DNA of 64,000 bases from Providencia rettgeri. GTDB taxonomy: Bacteria; Pseudomonadota; Gammaproteobacteria; Enterobacterales; Enterobacteriaceae. Position 1 is the first letter of the stretch, and every line of letters starts with the position of its first letter. The position numbers and the translations under genes are program-made. The notes beneath the pieces are model-generated. The model ran no database searches. It had not been told where the DNA came from and saw only the letters and a list, made by a program, of their open reading frames with translations. Positions 1-10,006 of this stretch are shown here, piece after piece. Location: positions 1,860,001 to 1,924,000 of the forward strand of contig NZ_CP053896.1 in NCBI RefSeq assembly GCF_013255915.1. The letters run 5' to 3'.

Positions 1-228
1 TGTGCCAATACCCTCTTTATACATCATGGCTAAGGCAAAAGCGGATTGTGAGTCTTTATCTGCGTTTTTTTGGAATTGTTCAAATGCAGCTTGAGATTCA
101 CCTTGTTGATATAAGTCGTAGCCTAATTGTGAGGGAGAGGATGAGTTGGTGGTATTGACGAAATAAATGCCAATGGCTACAGCAATTATTATCAATATGA
201 ACAACCCAACTTTGAACGGCTTAGTCAT
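1..228 (-). CDS. Sel1-repeat membrane-anchored protein, N-terminal part only
   Basis: The reading frame runs off the left edge of the window; only the first 76 codons are present. It begins MTKPFKVGLFILIIIAVAIG, a lysine followed by a hydrophobic run of about 17 residues that should be a signal anchor or uncleaved signal peptide. After a serine/threonine-rich linker comes GYDLYQQGESQAAFEQF and then SAFALAMMYKEGIGT, the typical shape of a Sel1/TPR helical repeat (alanine pairs, LAxMYxxGxG). I chose the ATG at 228 rather than the one at 234 because AAGGA lies at a proper distance only from 228. Sel1 proteins are usually periplasmic or membrane scaffolds for protein contacts; the specific role cannot be told from this fragment. 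Confidence 0.7.
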   Translation of the reverse strand, partial: MTKPFKVGLFILIIIAVAIGIYFVNTTNSSSPSQLGYDLYQQGESQAAFEQFQKNADKDSQSAFALAMMYKEGIGT

Positions 229-583
229 TGTCATTCCTTATTATGGTGGTTACTTGCCACGATCCATTTAGGTTTATCGCATTATCACGGCTTATTGAGT
301 GGAGTTAATACTCCTAAAGGGGTATTTGATTTTGCTTAAGTCTAATTGGAATTCCAGAAGATTCAATCGGATTATCCTCTATCTGAAAAACGGTAATTCG
401 ATAAATCATATCAATGGTGGGCGAATTAAAGGTGATTTGAGAGGGATTTAAAATGTCACAAAGTATTAATGGTAAGGAATATGAAGGGAAATAAACGAAG
501 GGACGGCGAGGATTTCAAACATAGCCCCACAAAGTGGGGCATATGAGTGACGACATTGCATTTATTGCTTTTGTAATTCTATT
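229..583. other. Intergenic region, 355 bases, with two hairpins
   Basis: No gene is visible. A hairpin GCCCCAC-AAA-GTGGGGC lies at 524-540, downstream of the exporter gene that ends at 584 on the minus strand; it lacks a T run, so it is a weak terminator candidate. A second hairpin at 307-326 (AATACTCC-TAAA-GGGGTATT, one wobble pair) is followed by a T-rich stretch on the plus strand, but no plus-strand gene precedes it in the window. Confidence 0.4.
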
Positions 584-1504
584 CTACTGGCAAGAATCTT
601 CTTGAACCACCTTTTTTTCACGGCGGAATAATTCTGTCAGTGGTGTACGTAATTGTTGCGCTAACATTACCCCGAGTAATACCACACCACCACCGATTAA
701 ATGGTAGCTTTTAAGTTCTTCACCCAAGGCGAAAATAGCGATAATGGCAGTGAAAACGGGAGCTAGGTTCATAAAAATAGAGGTTGTATTCGCACCAAGG
801 CGCATAACACCTTGGATCCACAATGCCGGAGCAACAATGGAGGCGGCAATCCCCGCAAATACCACTAAACCGATATTTTGGCTGTTCAGAGAGACATCTT
901 CAGCTAGCAAGAAATTAGGGAGTAGCATGATAACGCCAAAGAAAACCTGAACGTACAGCGAGTCCCAGCTAGATAATTGGATTGACCAACGCTTAGTCAG
1001 AACACCGTACAGGGCGTATGCAGCGGACGCAACCAACATCATGGCTTCCCCTTGACCTAAGCCTTGAGAAAATAACGCACTTGGGCTTCCTTGGCTCACT
1101 AACCATACTAATCCACATAATGAAAGAATTGAGCCTAATATAATCCCCACAGTAGGAATAACGCGTAGCACAAAGATACTAATAATTACTGTTAGTAATG
1201 GGATCATTGAATTCATAATTCCCATAAAGGTCGCACTTACACTGTGAGCCGCATAATAAGCTAAACTTTGGTATAGCATCATCCCTAGCGCGCCTAAAAT
1301 GGCGAGTTGCCACCAATGTTTCATTACCGTTTTAAAGTTTCGGAGCACCGAACGTAATACGAAAGGAGTCATGACAAGAAATGCCAACGCCCAACGGTAA
1401 AATGAGATTGCCGCAGGGTCAATGGCAGTGGATGCCGCTTTGTTAACAATGGCATTAATTGACCATAATAAAACCGCAATCAGCGGAAAAAGAAGATTCT
1501 TCAT
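584..1504 (-). CDS. EamA/DMT-family inner-membrane transporter
   Basis: This is a 306-residue protein of about ten hydrophobic helices, built as two EamA repeats: the first begins LIAVLLWSINAIVNKAAS and contains the family signature FYRWALAFLVMTPF, the second begins GEAMMLVASAAYALYGVLTKRW. It ends in a short basic cytoplasmic tail. EamA (drug/metabolite) transporters usually export amino acids or small metabolites by proton exchange; the substrate cannot be read here. The start is the ATG at 1504, preceded by GGAG; an upstream in-frame ATG at 1543 has no such site. The gene is divergent from an AraC-type regulator whose start is about 100 bases away. That arrangement, as in the nimT-nimR pair of Escherichia coli, suggests the regulator controls it. 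Confidence 0.85.
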   Translation of the reverse strand: MKNLLFPLIAVLLWSINAIVNKAASTAIDPAAISFYRWALAFLVMTPFVLRSVLRNFKTVMKHWWQLAILGALGMMLYQSLAYYAAHSVSATFMGIMNSMIPLLTVIISIFVLRVIPTVGIILGSILSLCGLVWLVSQGSPSALFSQGLGQGEAMMLVASAAYALYGVLTKRWSIQLSSWDSLYVQVFFGVIMLLPNFLLAEDVSLNSQNIGLVVFAGIAASIVAPALWIQGVMRLGANTTSIFMNLAPVFTAIIAIFALGEELKSYHLIGGGVVLLGVMLAQQLRTPLTELFRREKKVVQEDSCQ

Positions 1505-1605
1505 TAAAACATTCTCCCATATTGAATGGGCGCTAGTATACATCTGTCCGATTTTTTATATATACTGATAACCAGACAACCGATAACGTTTTTCAGACAG
1601 GAACC

Positions 1606-2418
1606 ATGGAAAACTTAAAATCAGACATTTGGCAAATCAGTGAATGTAATATCGCAGAGCCTGAATTGGTGGCTTTTCGGCACGAGCAAACCGCGGCTCT
1701 CACTGAGTATAAATCCCATTCACACCCTTTTGGGCAAATGCTGTATGTGGTCTGTGGCATTATGGAAATGGAGGTGGCTGGTCAACATTATCTAGCGCCG
1801 CCAGAGTTTTGCATTTGGATCCCAGCGAACATTCCCCATGCTAGCTTTAATAAAGAAAGTGTCAAATTTCGGATCATCGATTTTTCTCATGAATATAACC
1901 AAGTGCTTGCCCAGCGGCCTTGTGTGATTAAGCTTAGCCCTATATTTCAGTCAATTATGACGGATATGTACCAACGCGGTATTGTTCAGCCTGAAACAGA
2001 GCAAGACTTACGTTTGGCTCATGTGCTGATTGACCAATTTCCATTGTCCCCTTGCCAAGATACTTATTTGCCTATTTCAAAAGACAAATTTCTTGCCCCA
2101 ATCTTATTAGAGTTACAAAGCGACCCAGCTGATAACACGACGTTAGCACAATGGGCAAAACGCTATTATACATCGGAACGCACGTTATCAAGACGCTGCC
2201 AGCAAGAATTAGGTATGTCGTTTAGTGAATGGCGTCAACGCTTGCGATACTTACATGCCGTTGCCGGGTTAGAAAAGGGGAAAAGTGTCCATGAAGTGGC
2301 ATTGGATGTTGGGTATAGCTCGGCATCCGCCTTTATTGCGATGTTCCAGCAGATATCAGGTGTCACACCAGACCGTTTTCGAGCGAAAGAATTTGACGTA
2401 GAAGGCAACCTCTCATAG
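1606..2418 (+). CDS. AraC-family transcriptional regulator with N-terminal cupin domain
   Basis: The 270-residue protein has an N-terminal cupin-like sensing half (residues about 25-105, with [14 protein letters not shown] and the [14 protein letters not shown] turn) and a C-terminal pair of helix-turn-helix motifs (about 165-262). The second helix region [38 protein letters not shown] is the AraC signature. The compact cupin-plus-HTH form resembles NimR/YeaM and related activators that control an adjacent exporter. The gene is divergent from the EamA transporter, and its ATG follows AGGA closely. The 100-base gap has repeated CAGACA and GATAAC words that could be operator half sites, but this is only suggestive. 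The effector ligand is unknown. Confidence 0.85.
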   Translation: MENLKSDIWQISECNIAEPELVAFRHEQTAALTEYKSHSHPFGQMLYVVCGIMEMEVAGQHYLAPPEFCIWIPANIPHASFNKESVKFRIIDFSHEYNQVLAQRPCVIKLSPIFQSIMTDMYQRGIVQPETEQDLRLAHVLIDQFPLSPCQDTYLPISKDKFLAPILLELQSDPADNTTLAQWAKRYYTSERTLSRRCQQELGMSFSEWRQRLRYLHAVAGLEKGKSVHEVALDVGYSSASAFIAMFQQISGVTPDRFRAKEFDVEGNLS

Positions 2419-2504
2419 GCATCTGGCTTAAACCGTGGCAAAATATTGTTCCACTTATCTATATAACGACACAATACAAAAAAGTTATTGATTGGGACAA
2501 CAGC

Positions 2505-3641
2505 GTGAAAATTTTAGTCGATGAGAATATGCCATATGCTCAAACTTTATTTAGCGAGCTTGGTGAAGTGAAAGCAGTACCGGGACGTCCTATACCAGAA
2601 CAAGAATTAATTGATGCAGATGCATTAATGGTGCGTTCTATCACTAAGGTTAATGAATCACTGCTTGGTAATACGCCAGTTAAATTCGTTGGAACCGCGA
2701 CAGCCGGTTTTGACCATATTGATACCGAGTGGTTATCGGCGGCAAATATTGGTTTTTCATCAGCGCCGGGTTGTAATGCAATAGCGGTTGTTGAATATGT
2801 TATTTCTTCACTATTATTCCTAGCGGAACGTGATAACTTTGATTTGCGTGATAAAACAGTAGGGATCATAGGTGTCGGTAATGTCGGAGGGCGTTTAGCT
2901 GCAAGGTTATCGGCTTGGGGAGTCAAAACATTACTCTGCGATCCGCCACGTGCAGCCAAGGGGGATGACGAGTCATTCGTTTCTTTTGATGATATCCTTG
3001 AGCACGCTGATGTCATTACCTTTCATACTCCGCTGAATATGTCAGGGGAATATAAAACTTTCCATTTAATGGATGAAACGCATTTAGAAAAATTGCGCGA
3101 TGGTACCATTTTAATTAACGCAAGTCGGGGTGAGGTGGTTGATAATAAAGCCCTATTATCTGTGCTTAACCGCGGAAAAAAACTGAGCGTTATCTTAGAT
3201 GTGTGGGAGCCAGAGCCTGATTTAGATACGGCACTTTTAGCATTAGTGGATATTGGCACGCCGCATATTGCAGGCTATACGCTAGAAGGTAAAGCCCGAG
3301 GAACGACGCAAGTTTATGAAGCTTACTGCCAGTTTCTCGGCAAATCGTCACAAGTTTCTCTTTCATCATTACTGCCTAAGCCAGATATCAATCAATTGAC
3401 TTTCAATGGTAAATTAACGCAAAACCAGCTCAAAAGGTTAGTACATCTCGTGTATGATGTGCGCCGAGATGATGCAGTGTTAAGAGCCGTTGCAGGGGTA
3501 AAAGGTGAATTTGATAAGCTGCGCAAAAATTATCAAGAGCGTCGTGAATGGTCATCCCTTGAAATTATTTGTGATGATGAACAAACGGCATCAAAACTCA
3601 ATGAGCTTGGTTTTACAGCAAGTTTAGTTTGCACAAAATAG
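2505..3641 (+). CDS. pdxB: Erythronate-4-phosphate dehydrogenase (pyridoxal phosphate synthesis)
   Basis: PdxB oxidises 4-phosphoerythronate to 2-oxo-3-hydroxy-4-phosphobutanoate, the second step of the DXP-dependent vitamin B6 pathway. The 378-residue protein is a D-2-hydroxyacid dehydrogenase: substrate half [20 protein letters not shown], Rossmann motif [16 protein letters not shown] at about 121-136, catalytic region [15 protein letters not shown] and [12 protein letters not shown], and a PdxB-specific C-terminal dimerisation domain (about 290-378, [22 protein letters not shown]). Length matches the family. The start codon is GTG at 2505, with GGGA upstream. It heads the pdxB-usg-truA order known from enterobacteria, but a strong terminator separates it from usg. 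Confidence 0.97.
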   Translation: MKILVDENMPYAQTLFSELGEVKAVPGRPIPEQELIDADALMVRSITKVNESLLGNTPVKFVGTATAGFDHIDTEWLSAANIGFSSAPGCNAIAVVEYVISSLLFLAERDNFDLRDKTVGIIGVGNVGGRLAARLSAWGVKTLLCDPPRAAKGDDESFVSFDDILEHADVITFHTPLNMSGEYKTFHLMDETHLEKLRDGTILINASRGEVVDNKALLSVLNRGKKLSVILDVWEPEPDLDTALLALVDIGTPHIAGYTLEGKARGTTQVYEAYCQFLGKSSQVSLSSLLPKPDINQLTFNGKLTQNQLKRLVHLVYDVRRDDAVLRAVAGVKGEFDKLRKNYQERREWSSLEIICDDEQTASKLNELGFTASLVCTK

Positions 3642-3665
3642 ATTAGTTAAAATGAACACCTGATT

Positions 3666-3703
3666 AAATAACACCGATTGGTGTTATTTAATTTTTTATT
3701 TTT
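3666..3703 (+). terminator. Intrinsic terminator after pdxB
   Basis: A perfect 10-base-pair stem AAATAACACC (3666-3675) and GGTGTTATTT (3680-3689) with a GATT loop is followed by a long T-rich tract. It lies just upstream of the usg ribosome binding site, so usg-truA must have its own promoter or rely on read-through. Confidence 0.8.
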
Positions 3704-3716
3704 TAGAGGAATAGCC

Positions 3717-4727
3717 ATGACTGAAGGTTGGAATATTGCAGTATTAGGCGCAACCGGTGCTGTAGGTGAAGCTATTATTTCACTGTTACAAGAAAGAGAA
3801 TTCCCAGTCGGCGAATTATATTTACTTGCCAGTGAGCGTAGTGCAGGGGAGAGCGTACGCTTTAATGGTAAAAGTATTCAAGTTGAAAATGTGACCGACT
3901 TTGATTGGTCACAGGCACAAATTGCCTTTTTTGCAGCCAATGAAGGTGTCAGCCTACAATATGCCGAATTAGCGGCACAAGAAGGGTGCATTGTCATCGA
4001 TACGAGTGGCGTATTTGCTCAAGAACCGGATGTGCCACTGGTTGTCCCGAATGTGAATCCGCAAGTCTTAGCCGATTACCGTAACCGTAATATTATTTCA
4101 TTGGCGGACAGCTCTGTGAGTCAATTATTAACGGCAATTAAACCGCTGGTGGATGCGGCAGGGGTGGGGCGTATTACTTTAACAAATATGTTGTCGGTTT
4201 CTAGTTATGGTAAAGCTGCCGTTGACGAGCTAGCAGGGCAAAGTGCGCGTTTATTAAATGGTATTCCTGCAGAAGAAGGCCGTTTTAGTAAGCAATTAGC
4301 GTTCAATATGTTGCCATTACTGGCGGATACGGAAGGCAGTGTCGTTCACGAGCGTCGTTTGGTTGAGCAAGTGCGTAAGGTGCTGCAAGATGATGGCTTG
4401 CCAGTGGCGGTGAGTTTTATTCAATCTCCTGTTTTTTATGGGAATGCGCAAGTCGTTCATTTAGAAACTTTGCGCCCAATGAGTGCAGAAGAAGCGAACG
4501 AAGAACTTGAACGTTTTGAAGATATTCAGGTCTCAGAAGAGGGTGATTATCCTACACAGGTGACTGAAGCGTCAGGTAATGACCAATTAAGCATTGGTTG
4601 TGTACGTAATGACTATGGCATACCTGAAATTTTACAATTTTGGTCAGTGGCTGATAACGTGCGTTTCGGTGGGGCACTGATGGCGGTAGAAACAGCAGAA
4701 AAACTGGCTCAGGAGCTGTTTTACTAA
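3717..4727 (+). CDS. usg: Usg, aspartate-semialdehyde-dehydrogenase-like protein
   Basis: The 336-residue protein has the fold of aspartate-beta-semialdehyde dehydrogenase: NAD(P)-binding [19 protein letters not shown] at the N terminus, then the dimerisation half from about residue 130. In true dehydrogenases a catalytic cysteine follows the substrate-binding loop; here that region reads [17 protein letters not shown] with no cysteine. This fits the known view that Usg is a catalytically altered paralogue of Asd whose role is unclear. The start is the ATG at 3717 after AGAGGA; a frame extension upstream runs through the terminator and is not credible. Its stop overlaps the truA start by one base (TAATG), so the two are translationally coupled. 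Confidence 0.9.
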   Translation: MTEGWNIAVLGATGAVGEAIISLLQEREFPVGELYLLASERSAGESVRFNGKSIQVENVTDFDWSQAQIAFFAANEGVSLQYAELAAQEGCIVIDTSGVFAQEPDVPLVVPNVNPQVLADYRNRNIISLADSSVSQLLTAIKPLVDAAGVGRITLTNMLSVSSYGKAAVDELAGQSARLLNGIPAEEGRFSKQLAFNMLPLLADTEGSVVHERRLVEQVRKVLQDDGLPVAVSFIQSPVFYGNAQVVHLETLRPMSAEEANEELERFEDIQVSEEGDYPTQVTEASGNDQLSIGCVRNDYGIPEILQFWSVADNVRFGGALMAVETAEKLAQELFY

Positions 4728-5542
4728 TGTCTGAGCCTACACAGTTGTATCGAATCGCATTAGGTATTGAATACAACGGCAGTCGTTATTTTGGTTGGCA
4801 GCGTCAGCAAGAAGTGAAAAGTGTTCAAGGTTGTTTAGAAGAAGCCTTGTCAAAAATTGCAGCGGAGCCAATTAGCGTGTTTTGCGCAGGGCGCACAGAT
4901 GCAGGCGTTCATGCTACAGGGCAAGTGGTGCATTTCGAAACCTCTGCCATCCGCAAAGAAGCGGCTTGGACTATGGGGGCGAATACGCATTTGCCCCCTG
5001 ATATTGCTGTCCGCTGGTGTAAACCGGTGGCCGAGGAGTTTCATGCACGCTTTAGTGCAACAGCGCGTCGATATCGCTACGTGATTTTTAATCACCGTTA
5101 TCGGCCAGCAATTTTATCGAGTGGCGTAACGCACTTTCATTATCCACTCGATGAAAAAAGAATGCATGAAGCGGCACAGGCGCTATTGGGTGAACGTGAT
5201 TTTACCTCATTCAGAGCAGTCCAGTGTCAGTCAAAGTCGCCATGGCGTAATGTGATGCATGTGAATGTCAGTCGCCACGGTCATTATGTGGTGGTAGATA
5301 TCAAAGCCAATGCGTTTGTTCACCATATGGTGAGAAATATTGTCGGAAGTCTGTTGGAGATTGGTTGTGGCAATCAAAACATTGATTGGATGGCGCATCT
5401 TCTTGAGTTAAAAGACCGTACCAAGGCAGCTGCAACCGCAAAAGCGGAAGGGTTGTATTTAGTGAGTGTCGATTACCCAGAGAAATTTGAGTTGCCTCAG
5501 AATGTGATGGGGCCGCTTTTTCTGGCAGATGAACTGATGTAA
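4727..5542 (+). CDS. truA: tRNA pseudouridine(38-40) synthase
   Basis: TruA isomerises uridines 38, 39 and 40 of the tRNA anticodon stem-loop to pseudouridine. The 271-residue protein has the conserved catalytic motif [17 protein letters not shown], with the nucleophilic aspartate at about residue 58, the [12 protein letters not shown] strand near the N terminus, the [14 protein letters not shown] motif, and the C-terminal half motif [19 protein letters not shown]. Length matches the family. It starts in a one-base overlap with usg. A 65-base gap separates it from dedA, with no obvious terminator. Confidence 0.97.
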   Translation: MSEPTQLYRIALGIEYNGSRYFGWQRQQEVKSVQGCLEEALSKIAAEPISVFCAGRTDAGVHATGQVVHFETSAIRKEAAWTMGANTHLPPDIAVRWCKPVAEEFHARFSATARRYRYVIFNHRYRPAILSSGVTHFHYPLDEKRMHEAAQALLGERDFTSFRAVQCQSKSPWRNVMHVNVSRHGHYVVVDIKANAFVHHMVRNIVGSLLEIGCGNQNIDWMAHLLELKDRTKAAATAKAEGLYLVSVDYPEKFELPQNVMGPLFLADELM

Positions 5543-5607
5543 AGCGAATTTTTATTTATCTCATAATTTTTGTAAATAGCATGGATGCTATTATCAATGA
5601 GGATTTT

Positions 5608-6294
5608 ATGGAATTTATCACTTTTATTATCGACTTTATTTTACACATCGATGTCCATCTTGCTGAACTGGTCAGAGATTATGGTACATGGGTCTATGGT
5701 ATCCTATTTCTGATCCTATTTTGTGAAACAGGGTTAGTGGTCACACCATTTTTACCTGGAGATTCGTTATTATTCGTTGCGGGTGCGATTTCGTCATTAG
5801 ACAGTAATGACCTGAATGTCCATTTAATGGTCGCTTTAATGATTACGGCAGCGATTATTGGTGATGCTGTAAACTACGCAATTGGGCGTATTTTTGGTGA
5901 GAAATTATTCAGAAATCCAGACTCGAAGATTTTTCGTCGTGTTTATTTAGATAAAACTCATGCTTTTTATGAAAAACATGGCGGTAAAGCGATTATACTG
6001 GCACGCTTTGTGCCGATAGTCAGAACTTTTGCACCATTCGTTGCAGGAATGGGGAAAATGTCTTATCGTCACTTTGCTTTTTATAATGTGACGGGCGCGT
6101 TTATTTGGGTATTATTATTCACTTATGCGGGTTATTTCTTTGGTGAATTACCGTTCGTACAAAAGAATTTGAAATTACTGATAGTCGCGATTATCTTTGT
6201 TTCAATTCTGCCGGGTGTTGTTGAAATTATTCGTCATCGTCGAATAGCTGCGAAAGAAAAGCGTGCGGCAGCGCAAAAAATCGATAACCACTAA
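5608..6294 (+). CDS. dedA: DedA-family inner-membrane protein
   Basis: This 228-residue polytopic protein has the DedA/SNARE-associated signature: [24 protein letters not shown] near residue 40, then [17 protein letters not shown], and [32 protein letters not shown]. DedA proteins act in membrane homeostasis; some are undecaprenyl-phosphate or phospholipid flippases. The conserved arginine of [10 protein letters not shown] and the acidic residues of the first motif are intact. I start it at 5608 because GAGG precedes that ATG, while an upstream in-frame ATG at 5581 lacks a ribosome binding site. Its place between truA and accD is the usual enterobacterial one. Confidence 0.92.
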   Translation: MEFITFIIDFILHIDVHLAELVRDYGTWVYGILFLILFCETGLVVTPFLPGDSLLFVAGAISSLDSNDLNVHLMVALMITAAIIGDAVNYAIGRIFGEKLFRNPDSKIFRRVYLDKTHAFYEKHGGKAIILARFVPIVRTFAPFVAGMGKMSYRHFAFYNVTGAFIWVLLFTYAGYFFGELPFVQKNLKLLIVAIIFVSILPGVVEIIRHRRIAAKEKRAAAQKIDNH

Positions 6295-6411
6295 GCGGTT
6301 TAGTAAGGTGGTTTAACAAGTTTTTATCTACAGTGAGATATCATTGTGGTTTAATGGCAAAAAATTACATACTGGTGATAACCAGAGTGAATCAGACAAA
6401 AAGGTCCATTA

Positions 6412-7383
6412 ATGAGCTGGATTGAAAAAATTTTAAAGAAAGGTAACTTGACCCAATCACACAAAGCCAATATCCCTGAAGGGGTTTGGACCAAATGCGA
6501 TAGCTGCGGGCAAGTATTATATGGTGCTGAATTAGAGCGTAATTTATCCGTGTGTCCAAAATGTGACCACCATATGCGAATTCACGCACGTCAGCGCTTA
6601 GAAACCTTCCTTGATGAAAACTCAACAACGGAATTGGGTAGTGAACTTGAGCCAAAAGATATTCTTAAGTTCAAAGATTCAAAAAAATATAAAGACCGTA
6701 TTGCTGCTGCGCAAAAAGAAACAGGTGAAAAAGACGCGATCATCGTGATGAAAGGCACGTTGAAAGGTATGCCTGTGGTGGCTGCGGCGTTTGAGTTCGC
6801 TTTTATGGGCGGTTCAATGGCCTCTGTTGTTGGCGCGCGTTTCGTGCGTGCAGTGGAGCAAGCTCTGGAAGATAACTGCCCGTTGGTTTGTTTCTCTTCA
6901 AGTGGCGGTGCGCGTATGCAAGAAGCGCTGTTATCATTGATGCAGATGGCAAAAACCAGTGCAGCTTTGGCAAAATTGCAAGAACGTGGTTTACCTTACA
7001 TCTCTGTATTGACCGACCCAACCATGGGTGGGGTGTCTGCAAGTTTAGCGATGTTAGGGGATATTAATGTGGCAGAGCCGAAAGCATTAATTGGTTTCGC
7101 AGGGCCACGTGTTATCGAACAAACTGTTCGCGAAAAGTTACCGCAAGGTTTCCAACGCAGTGAATTCTTACTTGAGAAAGGCGCGATTGATATGATAGTT
7201 CGCCGCCCTGAGATGCGTGATCGCTTAGCTGAAGTGTTAGCGATGTTAACCAATAAACCAAGCTTTAATGACACGCCTATCATCGTAGCGGAAACGGTTG
7301 AAATCGACATTAACGCCGTTGATGAACTTGATGCCCAAGAGCCAAAAAAGGATTCTGAAAAGCATAAAAAAGATGATGAGTAA
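6412..7383 (+). CDS. accD: Acetyl-CoA carboxylase, carboxyltransferase subunit beta
   Basis: AccD with AccA transfers carboxyl from biotin carried on AccB to acetyl-CoA, the first committed step of fatty-acid synthesis. The 323-residue protein has the N-terminal zinc ribbon with cysteines near 29, 32, 48 and 51 (CDSCGQ and CPKCDHH), then the crotonase-fold carboxyltransferase domain with [40 protein letters not shown] and [18 protein letters not shown] lysine-rich charged tail ends the protein. AAGG lies upstream of the ATG. The folC start lies inside the last codons, so accD and folC are coupled. Confidence 0.97.
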   Translation: MSWIEKILKKGNLTQSHKANIPEGVWTKCDSCGQVLYGAELERNLSVCPKCDHHMRIHARQRLETFLDENSTTELGSELEPKDILKFKDSKKYKDRIAAAQKETGEKDAIIVMKGTLKGMPVVAAAFEFAFMGGSMASVVGARFVRAVEQALEDNCPLVCFSSSGGARMQEALLSLMQMAKTSAALAKLQERGLPYISVLTDPTMGGVSASLAMLGDINVAEPKALIGFAGPRVIEQTVREKLPQGFQRSEFLLEKGAIDMIVRRPEMRDRLAEVLAMLTNKPSFNDTPIIVAETVEIDINAVDELDAQEPKKDSEKHKKDDE

Positions 7384-8662
7384 TCTAATCATTCCTAATG
7401 CCAAGTCTCCATTGGAGGCTTGGCTTTCTTATCTCACCGACTTACATAGTCAAAATATTGATATGGGGTTGGAGCGAGTCGGTCAAGTTGCTAGGAAAAT
7501 GAACCTAACGCAACCTGCACCTAAAGTTATCACTGTCACTGGGACCAACGGAAAAGGGACAACTTGCCATACGCTAGAGTCTATTTTTATGGCATCTGGG
7601 TTAAAAGTTGGGGTTTACAGTTCACCGCACCTTATTCGTTATACCGAACGCGTTCGTATTCAAGGCCAAGAGCTCCCTGAGTCTGATTTCTGTGAAGTAT
7701 TTGCCACAATTGAAGCACAACGTGCAGATATTTCGCTCACCTATTTTGAATACGGCACCTTGGCGGCGTTACAGTTATTTAAGCAAGCTAAACTAGATAT
7801 TGTGATTTTAGAAGTCGGATTAGGCGGTCGGTTAGATGCGACCAATGTCGTTGATGCGGATATTGCGGCGATCACCAGTATTGCCTTAGACCATACAGAT
7901 TGGTTAGGTGCAGACCGTGAACATATTGGTTATGAAAAAGCCGGTATTTTCCGCAAAAATCACTATGGAGTGGTCGGTGAACCGGACATGCCAGCTTCAA
8001 TTGCCCAAGTGGCTGAGCAGCTAGGTACACAGCTATTTCGCCGTGGTACGGATTGGCAATACAGTGAGCAAGCAAATAGCTGGTCATGGAAAAGTTCACA
8101 GCGTGAATGGCATGATTTACCGTTACCCAATGTACCTTTAGCGAACGCAGCAACAGCGCTGGGTGTGGTGAGTTGCTTATTGGAAATTGATGCTGATATT
8201 GCCCAAAAAGTGACTGAGTCCGCTATTCATCAAGGTTTGAAATCTGCTCAATTACCGGGGCGCTTCCAAATTATTGGTGAAAAACCGTTAATGATATTGG
8301 ATGTAGCGCATAACCCCCATGCCGCAGGGTACTTAGTCAGTAAATTAGCGGCCTTACCGGAAACTAAAAACCGTCGCATTCTCGCGGTGGTAGGGATGCT
8401 AGGCGATAAAGATATCAAAGGGACGCTTGAGTGCTTATCACAACAAGTCACCGACTGGTACCTTGCGCCATTAACTGAGTTTAGGGGAGCAGATGTGGCC
8501 CAACTTAGTCAATATTTACCCACAGCTAACCAGTTTGAAAGCGTAGAAAAAGCGTGGCAGCAAGCTTGCGTCGATGCTAATGAGCAAGATGTGATTGTGG
8601 TGTGCGGGTCATTTCATACCGTCGCTCACGTTATGATGTTATTGGAAAATCAAGAAGGATAG
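7376..8662 (+). CDS. folC: Bifunctional folylpolyglutamate synthase/dihydrofolate synthase
   Basis: FolC adds glutamate to dihydropteroate and then extends the polyglutamate tail of folates in the cytoplasm. The 428-residue protein has the ATP-binding loop [16 protein letters not shown] near residue 50, the [17 protein letters not shown] motif, [16 protein letters not shown] and the C-terminal ligase domain with [14 protein letters not shown] chose the ATG at 7376, which overlaps the accD stop by eight bases, because it gives the family's usual N terminus ([15 protein letters not shown]). The adjacent ATG at 7373 is an equal alternative; a longer frame from 7298 is a shadow inside accD. The dedD start follows after five bases. 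Confidence 0.96.
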   Translation: MSNLIIPNAKSPLEAWLSYLTDLHSQNIDMGLERVGQVARKMNLTQPAPKVITVTGTNGKGTTCHTLESIFMASGLKVGVYSSPHLIRYTERVRIQGQELPESDFCEVFATIEAQRADISLTYFEYGTLAALQLFKQAKLDIVILEVGLGGRLDATNVVDADIAAITSIALDHTDWLGADREHIGYEKAGIFRKNHYGVVGEPDMPASIAQVAEQLGTQLFRRGTDWQYSEQANSWSWKSSQREWHDLPLPNVPLANAATALGVVSCLLEIDADIAQKVTESAIHQGLKSAQLPGRFQIIGEKPLMILDVAHNPHAAGYLVSKLAALPETKNRRILAVVGMLGDKDIKGTLECLSQQVTDWYLAPLTEFRGADVAQLSQYLPTANQFESVEKAWQQACVDANEQDVIVVCGSFHTVAHVMMLLENQEG

Positions 8663-8667
8663 TGCCG

Positions 8668-9309
8668 GTGGCTAGTAAATTTCAGAATCGACTTGCTGGC
8701 GCCATTGTGCTTGTTGCAGTGGGGGTCATTGTGCTTCCTGCTCTGCTTGATGGCGATAAGAAATACAATGAAAATGAATTTGCGGCCATTCCTATTATCC
8801 CTAAACCAGGTGATGAAGAAGACATTGAGGCAATAGCGCCTATTGTAAGTACGACAACAACAGCTTCTTCAGAAGGGGCTTCTGAAGCCATGTTATCAGA
8901 AGCGATTACGCAGCAGCAAAACGAACAGGTTGAAACACGGCCATCGACGACGACTCCGGCACCAAGCGTAGTTGAACCCACAAAGCCAGAACCGAAGCCT
9001 GAGCCTAAAGTTGAGCCGAAGCCACAACCGAAACCTGAACCTAAGCCCGAGCCGAAACCTCAGCCACAAGGCAAAGCATTTGTGGTGCAAGTCATCGCAT
9101 TGAACAATGCGAGTAAAGTTGAGGAGATAGTCGCACAGCTCAGGTTGTCTGGTTACCAAGTTTATACTGTTCCTGCAAAACCAGTGAATAATAAACTCAC
9201 GCGGATTTACGTAGGGCCTGAGGCCTCAAGGCAAAGGCTAGAAGCGGCTTTACCAGAACTGAATAGGATTACGGGAACAAAAGGGATAATTCAAAGCTAT
9301 AAACCTTAA
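8668..9309 (+). CDS. dedD: Cell-division SPOR-domain protein DedD
   Basis: DedD is a septal-ring membrane protein that binds denuded peptidoglycan through a SPOR domain. The 213-residue protein starts at a GTG (VASKFQNRLAGAIVLV) with AAGGA upstream, giving one transmembrane helix at about residues 9-27. A negatively charged region follows, then a long linker of repeated KPEP/KPQP units (about residues 108-130), and the SPOR domain (about 133-213: GKAFVVQVIALNNASKVEEI, then GYQVYTVP and TRIYVGPEASRQRLEA). The proline-lysine linker probably spans the periplasm. A longer in-frame start at 8602 would overlap folC by 61 bases and lacks support. Confidence 0.93.
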   Translation: MASKFQNRLAGAIVLVAVGVIVLPALLDGDKKYNENEFAAIPIIPKPGDEEDIEAIAPIVSTTTTASSEGASEAMLSEAITQQQNEQVETRPSTTTPAPSVVEPTKPEPKPEPKVEPKPQPKPEPKPEPKPQPQGKAFVVQVIALNNASKVEEIVAQLRLSGYQVYTVPAKPVNNKLTRIYVGPEASRQRLEAALPELNRITGTKGIIQSYKP

Positions 9310-9358
9310 AATAGAATTTAAATAATCCCTAAAAGGTAAGGGGATTTAGTAACTTACT

Positions 9359-9398
9359 GCGGCGATTATGATTTTTTCTTTTCGCCGCTATTTTTTTT
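9359..9398 (+). terminator. Probable terminator after dedD
   Basis: A perfect seven-base stem GCGGCGA (9359-9365) and TCGCCGC (9382-9388) with a 16-base loop is followed by a run of eight T residues. It separates the accD-folC-dedD unit from the PurR-controlled cvpA-purF unit. The long loop lowers confidence. Confidence 0.55.
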
Positions 9399-9418
9399 AA
9401 TTTGATAGAAAAATGGTT

Positions 9419-9434
9419 ACGCAAACGTTTTCGT
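9419..9434 (+). promoter_or_regulatory. PurR operator of the cvpA-purF operon
   Basis: The sequence ACGCAAACGTTTTCGT matches the known PurR box (ACGCAAACGTTTTCNT) at every fixed position. It lies 55-70 bases upstream of the cvpA start. A likely -10 element TAGAAT is at 9442-9447. PurR with hypoxanthine or guanine as co-repressor represses this operon in Escherichia coli, so the same control is expected here. Confidence 0.88.
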
Positions 9435-9488
9435 TTTCTGTTAGAATGCACTTCGCTGATGTCGCGAGTGCGAATTTTGGAATGGAAT

Positions 9489-9992
9489 ATGGTCTGGATA
9501 GATTACACAATTATCGCCATTATTGGCTTCTCGGCATTAGTTAGCTTGATCCGTGGGTTTGTACGAGAGGCGCTCTCACTGGTTACATGGGGCTGTGCTT
9601 TTTTTGTTGCAAGTACGTTTTATCCTTATTTAGCTGACTATTTTACTCGCTTTGAGGATGTGCTGGTTAGAAATGGCATTGCTATCGCCGCACTGTTTAT
9701 TGCCACTTTGATTGTTGGCGCAGTCGTAAACTATGTGATTAGTTCATTAGTACAAAAAACGGGGTTGTCAGGCACAGATCGTGTTCTGGGGATCTGCTTC
9801 GGTGCGTTGCGTGGTGTATTGATTGTTTCGGCATTGCTGTTTTTTCTCGATACCTTTACACCATTACCTCAAAGTGAGGACTGGCAGCGTTCGGAACTTA
9901 TTCCGCAGTTCAGTCATATAATCAGGTGGTTTTTTGACTACCTGCAAAATGCGTCAAGTTTCCTACCGGAGAACATTTCTCCGTCTGGCTGA
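9489..9992 (+). CDS. cvpA: CvpA colicin V production/membrane protein
   Basis: The 167-residue protein has four hydrophobic helices: [21 protein letters not shown] near the N terminus, [35 protein letters not shown] and [21 protein letters not shown]. The conserved [18 protein letters not shown] segment is present. CvpA is an inner-membrane protein needed for colicin V export and for envelope stress tolerance; its molecular job is not settled. I start it at 9489, matching the family's MVWIDY opening; the upstream in-frame extension from 9402 crosses the PurR operator and is not credible. It is co-transcribed with purF 14 bases downstream. Confidence 0.95.
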   Translation: MVWIDYTIIAIIGFSALVSLIRGFVREALSLVTWGCAFFVASTFYPYLADYFTRFEDVLVRNGIAIAALFIATLIVGAVVNYVISSLVQKTGLSGTDRVLGICFGALRGVLIVSALLFFLDTFTPLPQSEDWQRSELIPQFSHIIRWFFDYLQNASSFLPENISPSG

Positions 9993-10006
9993 TGAGGAAA
10001 GACTAA

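Noticed and set aside
744-950. Plus-strand open frame opposite the EamA transporter
   Set aside because: It is antisense to a well-supported gene and has no ribosome binding site.
8985-9075. A tandem DNA repeat or CRISPR-like array in dedD
   Set aside because: The repetition is the KPEP/KPQP-coding linker of DedD; there are no spacers.
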